A DNA stretch of 64,000 bases from Solibacillus isronensis (GCF_023715405.1 NZ_JAMBOC010000002.1:310001-374000); one strand, 5' to 3'. Counted from the stretch's first letter, positions 19,539 through 28,961 are shown. Numbers and translations are program-made. The notes: generated from the letters alone by a model not told the origin.

Positions 19539-21473
19539 TCACACGCGCACATGTGAAATATAACGCCAGCGGATTAGGAAAAAGTAGACAATTTGGATTA
19601 GGGCAAACATTGTAAACGAAAATACAACTTCTTTTACGATTGATAAATTCATGACATCGTTCAGTACAGCTTGCACAACGTAGAACGCAAATGCACTATG
19701 TACAAAGGCTAATCCCCATGGCAGGAAAAATTGAATCATTAAATTTCTCGTAATAAGGCGCTTCAGTTCTTTACCGCTTAACCCTACTTTAATGAGCATA
19801 TCGAACTGCTTCTTCTCTCGGTCCAAGTTTGCATATATTTTAAAATAAACAAAACTTCCCGACGCAAGTAGAAACACAGCTACTACTAATATACCGATGA
19901 GTGTTAATAAAGAATACGTAGCTAATATATAAGAATAATTTAATCCTGCATTCTCAAAGTAAAACGGCAACGTATATTCACTGTTAATCAGATAATCGCG
20001 GGCGACCATCTGCTGAATATCAATTCCGACATTTTCCGTTTCGGTCCAGTTAGGAATATCAAACGTAAATAAGTGATAGCCAGGCTCGACATATGGTGCC
20101 ATTTCAAACTCATTTGTCAGTTTTTCAAAGTCTTCATCACTAATAATGATGGAGTTACTGCTAATTATAGCCGTCGGGAAAAACATCTTCGGGTACACAC
20201 TGTTAATCGTCAGGTCCACATTATTTTCCTTCAGCACCGTCTTTACTTCCGTCTTCTCCAGCTTTTCAATCGAATCTTCCGAATATGGGATGAACATTGC
20301 TTCCCCGCTTTTTAAATCCACTAGAGGATATTTATATGAAAACAGCAGATGGTTAATATCCGTTTCCCGGAAAACTTCCACCGGATTCGATGTATACGAT
20401 GATGTTTGACGCATAACAGTAAAGCGCGTCATATGATAACTGATGTCATTATACTCAAGCTCATCGATTATGGATAAAATATGTTCAATTTCATAAGGGT
20501 TATCCATTTCCCCTTTATACATAAGACCGATTGGGTTGATTTTGTCATACTGTGATGTATAGGAAGACATCGCCGATAAAACACCGACCGTTAAAAAGGC
20601 AAGTGTCGAGACGAGTGTCACAATGAAAAACATGCGTGAATTAAAACGTAAAATCTGCACCTGTTCAGCGATCGCCAGCATACGTGCCCGTTTCCAGTAA
20701 AACTGCTTATGCCCCTTCAACCGGTCAATAATATAAAGTGTCGTATCTGAAAAGAAATAGTACGTCCCCAATGTCACAAAAACAGGGATCAGTAACGTAT
20801 ACGAAAAAATAGATGACTTCGTTGTAATAAGTGCAAGACCGTATCCACATAAAATGAGGATGATTCCTAAAATGGCATTTCGCTTTGAATAGGTCGCTGC
20901 AGCATCCACAAACTTTGGTCCTCTTATGAAGTTCCGTATTTTAATGTCCGGCGTAAACAGAATGCTCAACGTCGAGATGACAACAAATGCGCTTAAATAA
21001 ACGAATAAAGTCAGTACAAATGGCTCCCATGACAAATAGAGCGGCAACGCATTTAAATTTAAAATTTCACGGACAATCATAAAGAAAAACTTCGAAAACG
21101 CGAACCCGAAAACAATACCGGAAATACAGGAAAAAATCCCGATTGTCATTGTTTCGATGATCACCAGTTTTCCTAACTGATTCCGGTCCATGCCAAGATG
21201 AAGCAAAATCGCAAACTCTTTAGACCGCGCTTCCAAAAAGGCACGCATCGAGTAAAAAATAAAAAACCATGAAAACAGCACAAGAACGATTTCAGCAAAA
21301 ACCATTCCGGCGATCGATACTTCTCCTAAAAAACCACGTTCGATTTCCGGATGAAACATGAGCATCGAATAAATAAAGAACACAAAAACACTGAAAAAGC
21401 TGGCCATAAAGAAGGCGGCATAGTTACGAAAATTCCGGAAAACGTTACGGTAAGCGAATTGAAGAAAAGTCAC
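19539..21473 (-). CDS. BceB-type ABC transporter permease
   Basis: FtsX-domain permease of 644 residues with about ten membrane segments. A large extracytoplasmic domain (roughly residues 300-500, rich in Asp/Glu/Tyr) lies between segments 7 and 8. This is the hallmark of BceAB-type transporters that sense and relieve peptide antibiotics such as bacitracin. The start is GTG, and it overlaps the end of the ATPase gene by 29 bases. It forms an operon with its own response regulator and kinase, which it is expected to control by direct contact. The inducer cannot be told from sequence. Confidence 0.9.
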   Translation of the reverse strand: MTFLQFAYRNVFRNFRNYAAFFMASFFSVFVFFIYSMLMFHPEIERGFLGEVSIAGMVFAEIVLVLFSWFFIFYSMRAFLEARSKEFAILLHLGMDRNQLGKLVIIETMTIGIFSCISGIVFGFAFSKFFFMIVREILNLNALPLYLSWEPFVLTLFVYLSAFVVISTLSILFTPDIKIRNFIRGPKFVDAAATYSKRNAILGIILILCGYGLALITTKSSIFSYTLLIPVFVTLGTYYFFSDTTLYIIDRLKGHKQFYWKRARMLAIAEQVQILRFNSRMFFIVTLVSTLAFLTVGVLSAMSSYTSQYDKINPIGLMYKGEMDNPYEIEHILSIIDELEYNDISYHMTRFTVMRQTSSYTSNPVEVFRETDINHLLFSYKYPLVDLKSGEAMFIPYSEDSIEKLEKTEVKTVLKENNVDLTINSVYPKMFFPTAIISSNSIIISDEDFEKLTNEFEMAPYVEPGYHLFTFDIPNWTETENVGIDIQQMVARDYLINSEYTLPFYFENAGLNYSYILATYSLLTLIGILVVAVFLLASGSFVYFKIYANLDREKKQFDMLIKVGLSGKELKRLITRNLMIQFFLPWGLAFVHSAFAFYVVQAVLNDVMNLSIVKEVVFSFTMFALIQIVYFFLIRWRYISHVRV

Positions 21474-22218
21474 CTACATGTCCCCCTAATAAACTTAATA
21501 CATTTAAAATACGCTGGAAAAATGTTTGGCGACGATCATCTGTATATATTTCATTGAAAAACTCGCCGTCTTTAATAAAAATTACACGATCGCAATAACT
21601 CGCCGCAATCGGATCATGTGTCACCATTAAAATCGTCGTATCGTTTTCTTTATTCATTCTTGCTAAGAGCTCAAGCACTTCTCGCGATGCATTCGAATCC
21701 AGATTTCCTGTAGGCTCATCGGCTAAAACGAGCATCGGATGATGGATCAGTGCACGTGCAATTGCTGTTCTTTGGGCTTGTCCTCCTGATATTTCATTCG
21801 GACGCTTCATTAAAATTGACGTTAAATCAAGCAGCTCACTTAAATATTGCAGCCGTTCCTCCATGACAGATATCGGCTGTTCATCAATTGTCAGCGGTAA
21901 AATGATATTTTCCTCCACCGTCAATGTCGGCAGCAGATTAAAATCCTGAAAGACGAAACCTAGCTGGCGGCGTCTGAAATAGGCAAGTTCCTCACTATTA
22001 AGCTTTTGCGGTTTCATCCCATTAAAAACAATCTCGCCGGATGTCAGCGTATCGATCATGGATACCATATTTAACAACGTCGTTTTCCCGCTGCCGGATG
22101 GGCCCATAATTGCGACAAACTCACCCTTTTCCACTTCAAAACTAAGCTGGTTGAGTGCTCGCTTCGTCACTTTTCCTTCATATACTTTCGTAGCATCTTG
22201 TATTTGTAAAATAGACAT
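21445..22218 (-). CDS. BceA-type ABC transporter ATPase
   Basis: Nucleotide-binding subunit (257 residues) of the peptide-antibiotic transporter. Walker A GPSGSGKTT, the Q-loop FVFQDFNLLPTLTVEENI, the ABC signature ISGGQAQR and Walker B LVLADEPTGNLD are all intact. The C-terminal extension of about 30 residues overlaps the permease start, indicating coupled translation. It is 48 bases after the kinase gene. Confidence 0.95.
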   Translation of the reverse strand: MSILQIQDATKVYEGKVTKRALNQLSFEVEKGEFVAIMGPSGSGKTTLLNMVSMIDTLTSGEIVFNGMKPQKLNSEELAYFRRRQLGFVFQDFNLLPTLTVEENIILPLTIDEQPISVMEERLQYLSELLDLTSILMKRPNEISGGQAQRTAIARALIHHPMLVLADEPTGNLDSNASREVLELLARMNKENDTTILMVTHDPIAASYCDRVIFIKDGEFFNEIYTDDRRQTFFQRILNVLSLLGGHVGDFSSIRLP

Positions 22219-22266
22219 AGTAACTCCTTTTAACCAAGTCTGTTTCTTTCAATCAATAATAATCCC

Positions 22267-23250
22267 TCATGACTGAAAAATCACTTCAATTTGTGTACCT
22301 TTACCAACTTCCGATGTAATCAAAAGCTGGTGTCCGAGCTTATCACAAATCTCCTTTGCGATATAGAGTCCCATGCCGGTAGATTCTCCAGTTTTCCGGC
22401 CGTTTTCACCGGTAAAGAATGCCTTCATTACACGGGGTAAATCAGATTTAGGAATGCCGACCCCTTCATCACGGATGAGCAAGTGGACATGCTGTTCTTT
22501 TTGCACTGCCGTAATATACAACTTTTTATTCGGCTCAAATGTATATTTCACCGCGTTTGTAATGAACTGTCCAATAAGGAAGTTCAGCCATTTTATATCG
22601 CTCATTACGATTAAATCTTCATCGATGTTCACTTCCGGAAATACTCGGTTGGCGATAAACAGACGTTTATTGTCATTAACATTTGCCATGATTGCCGATT
22701 TAAGCTGCACTTTTCCGATTTGCATATCATCCGAAAAGTTTTCCAGACGTGCATTCACTAAAACCATTTCAAGACCGCGCTTCAAACGTTCGACCTCTTC
22801 CTGCACACTTTTTTTATCCAGCTCTTCTTCTTGCTGCAGCAAAAGCTCCAAAACAGAGACAGGGGTTTTCATCTGGTGTACCCACTGGTTCATAAATTTA
22901 TATTGTCTGGACTGTGTCGCATAAAGCGCCTGTACTTCATGCTGATACAATTTGTACAGCTCATGCAAATAACGCTCTGTCTCCATGTATTCCGTTGTTT
23001 TCGCATTCTTTTGAAGCGCGTCCTCCATCGTTTGCGGCAGCGTGGAAATCTTCGCCAAATAACGGCGCCTCAACATATAGCGCACGACTAAAAATGAGAC
23101 GATTAAAAGAAGGCTGATTGCAATCGCATAAATGGCCGTAGTGACACTACGAAAGCCATCAAGCCAAAATAATGTAAGTAAAAATAATGTAAGGGCGATT
23201 TGAAAAATCAGGTAGGAAAGATGCTCCTTCACAAATAATTTAATCGCCAT
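22267..23250 (-). CDS. BceS-type intramembrane-sensing histidine kinase
   Basis: Small kinase of 327 residues with two N-terminal membrane helices (about 11-30 and 37-60) and almost no extracellular loop, as in BceS kinases that take their signal from the cognate transporter. The H-box is NQWVHQMKTPVS with the phospho-acceptor His125. The ATPase domain has the N-box FITNAVKYT, G1 DEGVGI and G2 GMGLYI. It overlaps the response regulator stop by one base. Confidence 0.94.
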   Translation of the reverse strand: MAIKLFVKEHLSYLIFQIALTLFLLTLFWLDGFRSVTTAIYAIAISLLLIVSFLVVRYMLRRRYLAKISTLPQTMEDALQKNAKTTEYMETERYLHELYKLYQHEVQALYATQSRQYKFMNQWVHQMKTPVSVLELLLQQEEELDKKSVQEEVERLKRGLEMVLVNARLENFSDDMQIGKVQLKSAIMANVNDNKRLFIANRVFPEVNIDEDLIVMSDIKWLNFLIGQFITNAVKYTFEPNKKLYITAVQKEQHVHLLIRDEGVGIPKSDLPRVMKAFFTGENGRKTGESTGMGLYIAKEICDKLGHQLLITSEVGKGTQIEVIFQS

Positions 23251-23954
23251 TACATTTCCTCCGAGCTTAATAAGAAGCGGTACCCTGCTCCGCGCACTGT
23301 TTCAATAACAGATGAAATGCCATAATCGGCCAGCTTCTTTCGAACACGCGTCATATTTACATTTAACGTGTTTTCATCAACAAATGCCTGATCATCCCAC
23401 AATTCCTCCAACAGCTGTTCGCGTGACACCACTTTTGGCGCCTGTCCCATTAATAATCCTAAAATTACACATTCCTTCTTTTGAAGCGGAACGACAAGAT
23501 CTTTCAATTGAAGTTCCATCCGTTCCAAATACAATGTAAGCTGTCCTTGTACAATTTTCCGCTCTTCCTGTCTTGCAGAATATTCTCCATATGTACGACG
23601 TAAATGGCTGCGAATTTTAGCAAGTACGATTTCATAGTTAAACGGCTTCGTTATAAAATCATCTCCGCCGTTTTCCAATGCAAATATTTGGTCCATTTCC
23701 CCCGAGCGAGCAGAGATAAATAAAATCGGACATTTCGTAAATTGTCTCAGCTCCCGGCACCAATAGTATCCATCATAGGAAGGTAAATTAATATCGAGTA
23801 AAATTATATGAGGAGAAAATGCTAAGCATTGTTCCATTAATGAATCAAAGTCTTTAATTGTTTCGACTTCATACTGGTATTTTCTTAATGTGTCTGCGAG
23901 TAGTGCAGCTATTTTAGGATCATCCTCAACGATGAAAATTCGATGTTTTTCCAT
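23250..23954 (-). CDS. BceR-type response regulator (OmpR family)
   Basis: A 234-residue regulator with a receiver domain (acidic DD at 11-12, phospho-acceptor Asp54 in LLDINLPSYDG, Lys in ITKPF). A C-terminal winged helix follows (SREQLLEELWDDQAFVDENTLNVNMTRVRKKL). It is expected to activate its own transporter genes. First gene of the four-gene module; GGAGGTCATT precedes the start. No separate promoter is seen between kinase and ATPase, so the module is likely one transcript. Confidence 0.95.
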   Translation of the reverse strand: MEKHRIFIVEDDPKIAALLADTLRKYQYEVETIKDFDSLMEQCLAFSPHIILLDINLPSYDGYYWCRELRQFTKCPILFISARSGEMDQIFALENGGDDFITKPFNYEIVLAKIRSHLRRTYGEYSARQEERKIVQGQLTLYLERMELQLKDLVVPLQKKECVILGLLMGQAPKVVSREQLLEELWDDQAFVDENTLNVNMTRVRKKLADYGISSVIETVRGAGYRFLLSSEEM

Positions 23955-24040
23955 CTGAATGACCTCCTTTTCAATAGGTTTCCAACTAAAATATCCCTAC
24001 ATAAGTTAATTGTTCATATTGTTCCATTGTATCAAAAAAA

Positions 24041-24070
24041 GGGGGCTCCCGAAAACAGGAGCCTCCTTTT
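24041..24070 (-). terminator. Terminator of lplJ
   Basis: GGGGGCTCC pairs with GGAGCCTCC (one G-T pair on the transcript) with T tracts on either side, between lplJ and the Bce-type module. Confidence 0.8.
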
Positions 24071-24110
24071 CTACACTCACTATTACGTTCATGATGACTG
24101 ACAGAAGCTG

Positions 24111-25112
24111 CTAGTAAATTAAATGAAGGAAATCCTCTTCCGTAATCCCGCCAAAGTATACCGGGATTTCAATATCTTTCAGCTTTTCTGCAATTGCGGC
24201 ACGGTCATATTTCGTCCCGACCAATAATTCAGCGACCTCATCTACATCACCGACACCAAAGAAATCTCCAAAAATTTTCGCCTCTTCAATAACACCTTTA
24301 TTCACTTCTAAGCGAATATCCAAGCTTCCTGAAGGGTAACGCTTCGTTTTTTGAATGTTAAAGCGCGGTGATTTCCCGTAATTCCACTCCCATAACTGGT
24401 AACGGTTTTTTGAAATTTCATGGATCTTTTCCCAATCTTCTTCGGTAAGCTCGTAGTATTGAATATTTTCCTCGCCACCGAAAATCGATTTTAAAATCTC
24501 CATACGGAACTCTTCTACCGTAATTTTTTCAGGAAGGAAATCAATGATGTTCGCAACACGCGAGCGCACTGATTTGATTCCTTTTGATTCAATCTTGTCC
24601 TGTTTTACTTTAAGTGAGTTCACGACAGCGTCAATATCAAGATTGAACATAAGTGTCCCATGGCTGAACATGCGGCCACGTGTCGAATATTGGGCATTGC
24701 CGGAAACCTTTTTTCCTTCAGCCAAAATATCGTTACGGCCTGAAAGCTCAGAGTTAACCCCTAATTTTGCAAGTGCATCAACAACAGGCTGTGTGAATTT
24801 TTTATAGTTGCTGAAGCTGTTGCCGTCATCCTTTGTCAGGAAGCTGAAGTTCAGATTGTTTAAATCATGATAAACTGCCCCACCGCCGGAAAGACGACGT
24901 ACTACAATGATTCCGTTTTCTTCAACGTAATCTGTGTTGATTTCTTCGATCGTGTTTTGATTTTTTCCGATGATAATCGAAGGCTGATTAATATAGAACA
25001 GTAAAAAATCATCCTTTTCGATATCCATGTTTTTCAGTATATACTCTTCTATTGCCAGGTTTATACGCGGATCTGTAATTCCTTTATTATCGATAAAATA
25101 CAAGAGGCTCAC
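24111..25112 (-). CDS. lplJ: Lipoate-protein ligase LplJ
   Basis: Attaches free lipoate to E2/GcvH lipoyl domains in two ATP-dependent steps. The 333-residue protein has the RRLSGGGAVYHDLNNLNFSF motif near residue 75, the catalytic lysine segment GKKVSGNAQYSTRGRMFSHGTLM, and the C-terminal accessory domain. The order next to the micro-gene yhfH resembles B. subtilis yhfH-yhfI-lplJ, but the two are divergent here. Confidence 0.94.
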   Translation of the reverse strand: MSLLYFIDNKGITDPRINLAIEEYILKNMDIEKDDFLLFYINQPSIIIGKNQNTIEEINTDYVEENGIIVVRRLSGGGAVYHDLNNLNFSFLTKDDGNSFSNYKKFTQPVVDALAKLGVNSELSGRNDILAEGKKVSGNAQYSTRGRMFSHGTLMFNLDIDAVVNSLKVKQDKIESKGIKSVRSRVANIIDFLPEKITVEEFRMEILKSIFGGEENIQYYELTEEDWEKIHEISKNRYQLWEWNYGKSPRFNIQKTKRYPSGSLDIRLEVNKGVIEEAKIFGDFFGVGDVDEVAELLVGTKYDRAAIAEKLKDIEIPVYFGGITEEDFLHLIY

Positions 25113-25242
25113 TCCTTCAAAAATCGTCCATTTATATTTTAACTTAATTTAGGCATTTTGTGTTGACGAATTAAATCTGTTATAATACAATACATTATAT
25201 AAACAGAAGTAATATAACAGAAACTTAAAGGAGGCATGCACA

Positions 25243-25368
25243 ATGTTAGAAAACGTAGTGGAATTTTTCAAGAATTTACCTGATAAAATTTGCGTTCAAT
25301 GCGGTGATAGAATCGAAGAACAAAGCGAATGCTACAGCAACAATTGTGATAAATGTAACTCTCTTTAA
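25243..25368 (+). CDS. yhfH: YhfH-family micro-protein with zinc-ribbon cysteines
   Basis: A 41-residue protein, MLENVVEFFKNLPDK then CVQC, C30 and NNCDKC. The CxxC and CxxxxCxxC pattern suggests a small zinc-binding knuckle. A near-perfect AAAGGAGG site precedes the ATG. An AT-rich promoter region lies upstream and a terminator 78 bases downstream. B. subtilis YhfH, also near lplJ, shares the length and the opening pattern as recalled. Function is unknown. Confidence 0.88.
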   Translation: MLENVVEFFKNLPDKICVQCGDRIEEQSECYSNNCDKCNSL

Positions 25369-25445
25369 TTCTTTACACACTGTTTAATTCGCATTACTGA
25401 CAACCTTCATCTTAGAAATAGGATGAACCTATAATAGCTTACTTG

Positions 25446-25478
25446 AACCACGGGCTTGCTCAATGCTCGTGGTTTTTT
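25446..25478 (+). terminator. Terminator downstream of yhfH
   Basis: AACCACGGGC pairs with GCTCGTGGTT (one mismatch) followed by TTTT. Confidence 0.85.
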
Positions 25479-25486
25479 CTGTATAA

Positions 25487-25528
25487 AAAAAGCATGGCCT
25501 CAACGGAAAACCCGAGTCCATGCTTTTT
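25487..25528 (-). terminator. Terminator of yhgE
   Basis: AAAAAGCATGG and CCATGCTTTTT form an 11-bp stem with T tracts on both strands, five bases from the yhgE stop. Confidence 0.85.
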
Positions 25529-25532
25529 CTTT

Positions 25533-27719
25533 TTATAGTTCTGTTTGTTGATTTGAATAACGTTTTTTATAAAGCAATGCAAAATAACCGAACGTGATTG
25601 CTAAGCATGAAATCATAACTGCACCTAAAATTGACCAGTTGAACATTAGGAATGATGTATCACCAGTTGAAATGGCTGCTTTGAAGCCTTGTACAGAAAA
25701 TGTCATCGGTAAAATTTTATTGAAGAAATGCAATTGCTCTGGTACTAGCTCAATCGGGAATGTCCCTGCACTTGTTGTTAATTGAAGAATCAACACGACG
25801 ATGGCAATAAATCGTCCTGGATCACCAAACACAGATACAAGCAATTGAACCATAGCTAAAAATGTAAAGCTAGTTATAATTGTTGTCAGTATGAACTGCG
25901 GCATATTATTTACCTCAAGTCCAAGTCCCCAAACGACAATTGCAATCGTTATAAATGACTGCACCAATCCAACACCGATTAATACAGTTACTTTACTTAC
26001 AAACCAGCTTGCACTGTTTTTCGGAATAATGGCTGGTTCAACTAATGGGAATACAATCGAAATTAATAATGCCCCAACGAATAATCCTAAAGAAATAAAG
26101 TATGGTGCAAAACCTGTACCATAATTCGGTACATGGTTTACGGAATCTTTTTCGACTTCTACTGGAGAACCGACCATATTATACGTATCTTCAGTCGGAT
26201 TTACAGCGGCTTTTTCGCCTGCTTCCGCCAATTTTTCAGATAAAGTTGTCGTACCATCCTTCAATTCTTTCGTGCCATCCGCTAAAGTAGTAGAACCTTG
26301 TGCCAACTCACCTGACTTTTCTGCCAATAAGCTAGTACCGTCATATAATTTATTCGAACCATCAACTAATGTGTTCAAACCTTGCGCTAATGTGTTGGCA
26401 CCTGTTGCAGCACTTGATGCGCCTGCTGTTAGTTCATTTAGTTTTCCGGCGATTGTTGTATTGCCTTGTGCTAATGAATTGGCACCCTCTATTAGCTGAG
26501 CTGAATTTTGCTGTAATTGTGCAACACCTGCTGTTACTTGTTGTTGCCCTGCATTTAATTTACTTGCACCATCACTGATTGCCGCAATTTTATCGTCCAA
26601 TCCGTTTGTTCCTGCGTGCAGCTGGCTTAAACCGCCACTTACTTGTTTACTGCCTTCTTGCAGTTGCCCTAGTGCGGCTTTTAATGCTGCTTGATTTTCT
26701 TCAGGCAACATTGGTAATATCGCTTCAAGTTGACCCGCCAATTGATCCATACCGCCTGCTACATTAGCTGAACCATCTGCGAGCGCTTTTACTTTGTCAT
26801 CGATATTCGCTGTACCTTGTGTTAATAATTTCAGATTTTCAGCTAAGCTTGCCTGACCGGATGTGATGTCCTTTTGTCCGTTTGCTACTTGTGCAACACC
26901 ACCCGTATAGCTTTCAATACCTTGCTGCAATGTATTGGCGCCATCTGCTGCAGATTTTGCTCCTGTTTCAAGTTGGCTGCTGCCATCCGCAATTTTTGCT
27001 ACACCTGCCGCCAGATCGGCAGCACCTTTCGCAGCATTTTTAGCACCGGCAACTAAAGCGTCCGTACCATCAGATAATTGAACAGAGCTTGATGCCAATT
27101 GTTCTAAATAGCCTTTCAGCTCATCAGCGCCATCCGCCAGCTTCGCGGCACCTTCATCCAGTTCCCCTGCTCCATCTGCTGCCTCGGTAAAACCGTCACC
27201 AAGCTGCGTAATGGAATCAAATAATTTTTCTGCATATGTTGCTGAAACTTGCGTATTTACTTCCGCTTTTATGCGATCCATTGCAGTTTCACCAATTTGT
27301 GCTCCTAAAAAGTTGAAGCCTTCATTTGGAATATAATCAATAACCAATTTTTGTGGTTCTTCATCTAATAATGTAGTTGCATGTTCAGAGAAGTTTTCCG
27401 GAATTTTAATTAAGATATAATATTTTTGATCCTTTAATTTTTGGTCCGCTTCCTTTGCATCAACTTCCTCAAATCGGAATTGCTCGCTACCTATCAGCTT
27501 ATCGACCAATGTTTGACCGAGCTCCATTGTTTCCTCATCCATCACAGCACCTTTGTCTTCATTGACAACGGCAACCGGCAAGTCCTTTAAGTTGGCATAT
27601 GGATCCCAAAATGCCCATAAGAACATCCCGCTGTACATAACAGGAACAAATAGAACGGCAATAACTGAAATAAGCATTTTCTTTGTTTTAAAAATCTTCA
27701 GCCATTCTGCTTTTATCAC
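25533..27719 (-). CDS. yhgE: YhgE/Pip-domain membrane protein
   Basis: Large membrane protein (728 residues) of the phage-infection-protein/YhgE family. One N-terminal membrane helix (about 14-34) is followed by a long extracellular region. That region includes residues 175-500 of short heptad-like repeats of the type L-x-x-G-A/T-x-x-L-A-x-G, a probable coiled-coil stalk. Five to six membrane helices at the C-terminus resemble ABC-2 permeases. Family members include the lactococcal phage receptor Pip and YueB-like proteins; YhgE's own role is unknown. It follows the TetR gene and has a copy of the same operator upstream. Confidence 0.93.
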   Translation of the reverse strand: MIKAEWLKIFKTKKMLISVIAVLFVPVMYSGMFLWAFWDPYANLKDLPVAVVNEDKGAVMDEETMELGQTLVDKLIGSEQFRFEEVDAKEADQKLKDQKYYILIKIPENFSEHATTLLDEEPQKLVIDYIPNEGFNFLGAQIGETAMDRIKAEVNTQVSATYAEKLFDSITQLGDGFTEAADGAGELDEGAAKLADGADELKGYLEQLASSSVQLSDGTDALVAGAKNAAKGAADLAAGVAKIADGSSQLETGAKSAADGANTLQQGIESYTGGVAQVANGQKDITSGQASLAENLKLLTQGTANIDDKVKALADGSANVAGGMDQLAGQLEAILPMLPEENQAALKAALGQLQEGSKQVSGGLSQLHAGTNGLDDKIAAISDGASKLNAGQQQVTAGVAQLQQNSAQLIEGANSLAQGNTTIAGKLNELTAGASSAATGANTLAQGLNTLVDGSNKLYDGTSLLAEKSGELAQGSTTLADGTKELKDGTTTLSEKLAEAGEKAAVNPTEDTYNMVGSPVEVEKDSVNHVPNYGTGFAPYFISLGLFVGALLISIVFPLVEPAIIPKNSASWFVSKVTVLIGVGLVQSFITIAIVVWGLGLEVNNMPQFILTTIITSFTFLAMVQLLVSVFGDPGRFIAIVVLILQLTTSAGTFPIELVPEQLHFFNKILPMTFSVQGFKAAISTGDTSFLMFNWSILGAVMISCLAITFGYFALLYKKRYSNQQTEL

Positions 27720-27745
27720 ACTAATTTCCTCCTTCTAAAACTATA

Positions 27746-27768
27746 TGACCAATATCGTTTTTCGGTCA
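27746..27768. promoter_or_regulatory. Putative TetR-family operator upstream of yhgE
   Basis: TGACC, 13 bases, GGTCA. The same half-sites at the same spacing occur upstream of the adjacent regulator gene (28406-28428); the pair shares TGACCAA and TTCGGTCATT. Confidence 0.7.
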
Positions 27769-27808
27769 TTTCATGGTAAAAAGAAACCACTTCACCAGGA
27801 AGTGACTG

Positions 27809-28384
27809 CTACTTTTTCTTTGCCAAACCACGGAAAATGGTTTCGCTGAATAATGTCAGAATTTCTTGTTCGTTGAGTGGTTCTTTATGTGTCAACTGCC
27901 AGTCTACAATAAAAGCCAAATACGATTTAAATAATAAAAAAGCCACATGCTCAGGATTACAGTCAATAACCTCATCTTTTGCAATGCCATTACGAATACG
28001 CATCGAGACGTAAGAAATGATTTCCGACTCGATTTTCAACAGCATCTGCTGTACTTCAGGAGTTCCAAGTGCTGTTTCCTCTTCTATTAGTTTGGCAAAC
28101 AGTAAATGACGCTCACGGAATTGCAGCATTTTCATCAATGCTGTATGGGCATTTTGCATAAAGCTCGCATTTGCATCGATTAGCTGATCTGTTTCACGCT
28201 TCATTTCACCGATTAAATGGAATACAACTTCCTGAAACAGCTCTTCTTTATTTTTAAAAAAAGTATAAATAGTCCCTTTTCCTACATTTGCAATTTTAGC
28301 AACTTGTTCAATCGTTGTCGCTTTATATCCAAATAATGTGAAAGATTTTGTAGCAGCTAATAAAATTTCATGTCGACGATCCAT
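27809..28384 (-). CDS. yhgD: TetR-family regulator, YhgD-like
   Basis: A 191-residue one-component regulator. The N-terminal helix-turn-helix (residues 9-50, AATKSFTLFGYKATTIEQVAKIANVGKGTIYTFFKNKEEL is split across helices 1-3) is typical. The C-terminal ligand domain is diverse. It lies upstream of yhgE in the same direction, as recalled for B. subtilis yhgD-yhgE. Matching palindromes before both genes suggest that it represses itself and yhgE. The ligand is unknown. Confidence 0.9.
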   Translation of the reverse strand: MDRRHEILLAATKSFTLFGYKATTIEQVAKIANVGKGTIYTFFKNKEELFQEVVFHLIGEMKRETDQLIDANASFMQNAHTALMKMLQFRERHLLFAKLIEEETALGTPEVQQMLLKIESEIISYVSMRIRNGIAKDEVIDCNPEHVAFLLFKSYLAFIVDWQLTHKEPLNEQEILTLFSETIFRGLAKKK

Positions 28385-28405
28385 AAATCCACCTCCTCAA
28401 AAAAG

Positions 28406-28428
28406 TGACCAAATGAACACTTCGGTCA
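28406..28428. promoter_or_regulatory. Putative TetR-family operator upstream of yhgD
   Basis: TGACC-N13-GGTCA lies about 21 bases upstream of the yhgD start, matching the site before yhgE. It is nested in a wider palindrome AGTGAC...GTCACT. Confidence 0.7.
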
Positions 28429-28469
28429 TTCAGTCACTATTATACACCCATTTTCTTATATTGCAATAT

Positions 28470-28961
28470 TTAATGGTTATGATCGTCTTCTTTTTCTTCT
28501 GAGCTTTCTTCGTCATGTTCCATCGAATTAGAACTTGTATCTTCCAGCACTTTGCTCATATCTGGGTTGCCGACAATCAGCTCCTGCTTTGGCATCACGT
28601 GCATACCACGCGCCGTCGTATGGGCAAACATATAGTATACGCCATCATGGTCAAACGTATAGTCAGCGACATAGATTCCGTCTTCTGTCAGTTCTCCGTC
28701 CAGCATCTCCCCTTCATCGCGAAGGCCAGATTCCCATACTTCAAACTTCACTTCTTTCGCATCATTTACCGCTTCATCATCTTGAGTCACACGTGCCGCA
28801 AGCTGAATCGTTTCCCCAGCATTCAATTGTTCAGCCGTTTGAATATGTACATCTACAATTGCCGGTACCTCGGCAGTATCAAGTGTCTCCACTTTTGGAT
28901 CATCCCCACACCCAACTAACAAAAAAGGTACTGCAACTAAACTGTAAAACCACTTTTTCAT
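28470..28961 (-). CDS. FixH/YtkA-like lipoprotein with His/Asp/Glu-rich tail
   Basis: Secreted, lipid-anchored protein of 163 residues. It has a signal peptide with lipobox LVGC at about residues 15-18. An immunoglobulin-like YtkA/FixH-type domain (about 35-135, ending DGVYYMFAHTTARGMHVMPKQELIVG) carries His and Met residues. The tail is acidic and ends HDEE...DDHNH. The His/Met content suggests metal, perhaps copper, handling, but this is inference. GGGAG precedes the chosen ATG at 28959-28961. It is monocistronic, between yhgD and hemY. Confidence 0.75.
   Translation of the reverse strand: MKKWFYSLVAVPFLLVGCGDDPKVETLDTAEVPAIVDVHIQTAEQLNAGETIQLAARVTQDDEAVNDAKEVKFEVWESGLRDEGEMLDGELTEDGIYVADYTFDHDGVYYMFAHTTARGMHVMPKQELIVGNPDMSKVLEDTSSNSMEHDEESSEEKEDDHNH

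Noticed and set aside
22373..22924. A 183-residue plus-strand frame opposite the Bce-type kinase
   Set aside because: It is antisense to a kinase with all motifs intact and has no start signal.
26102..26767. Several overlapping short frames on the plus strand
   Set aside because: They are shadows of the low-complexity heptad repeats of yhgE; leucine-rich translation comes from the repeats themselves.
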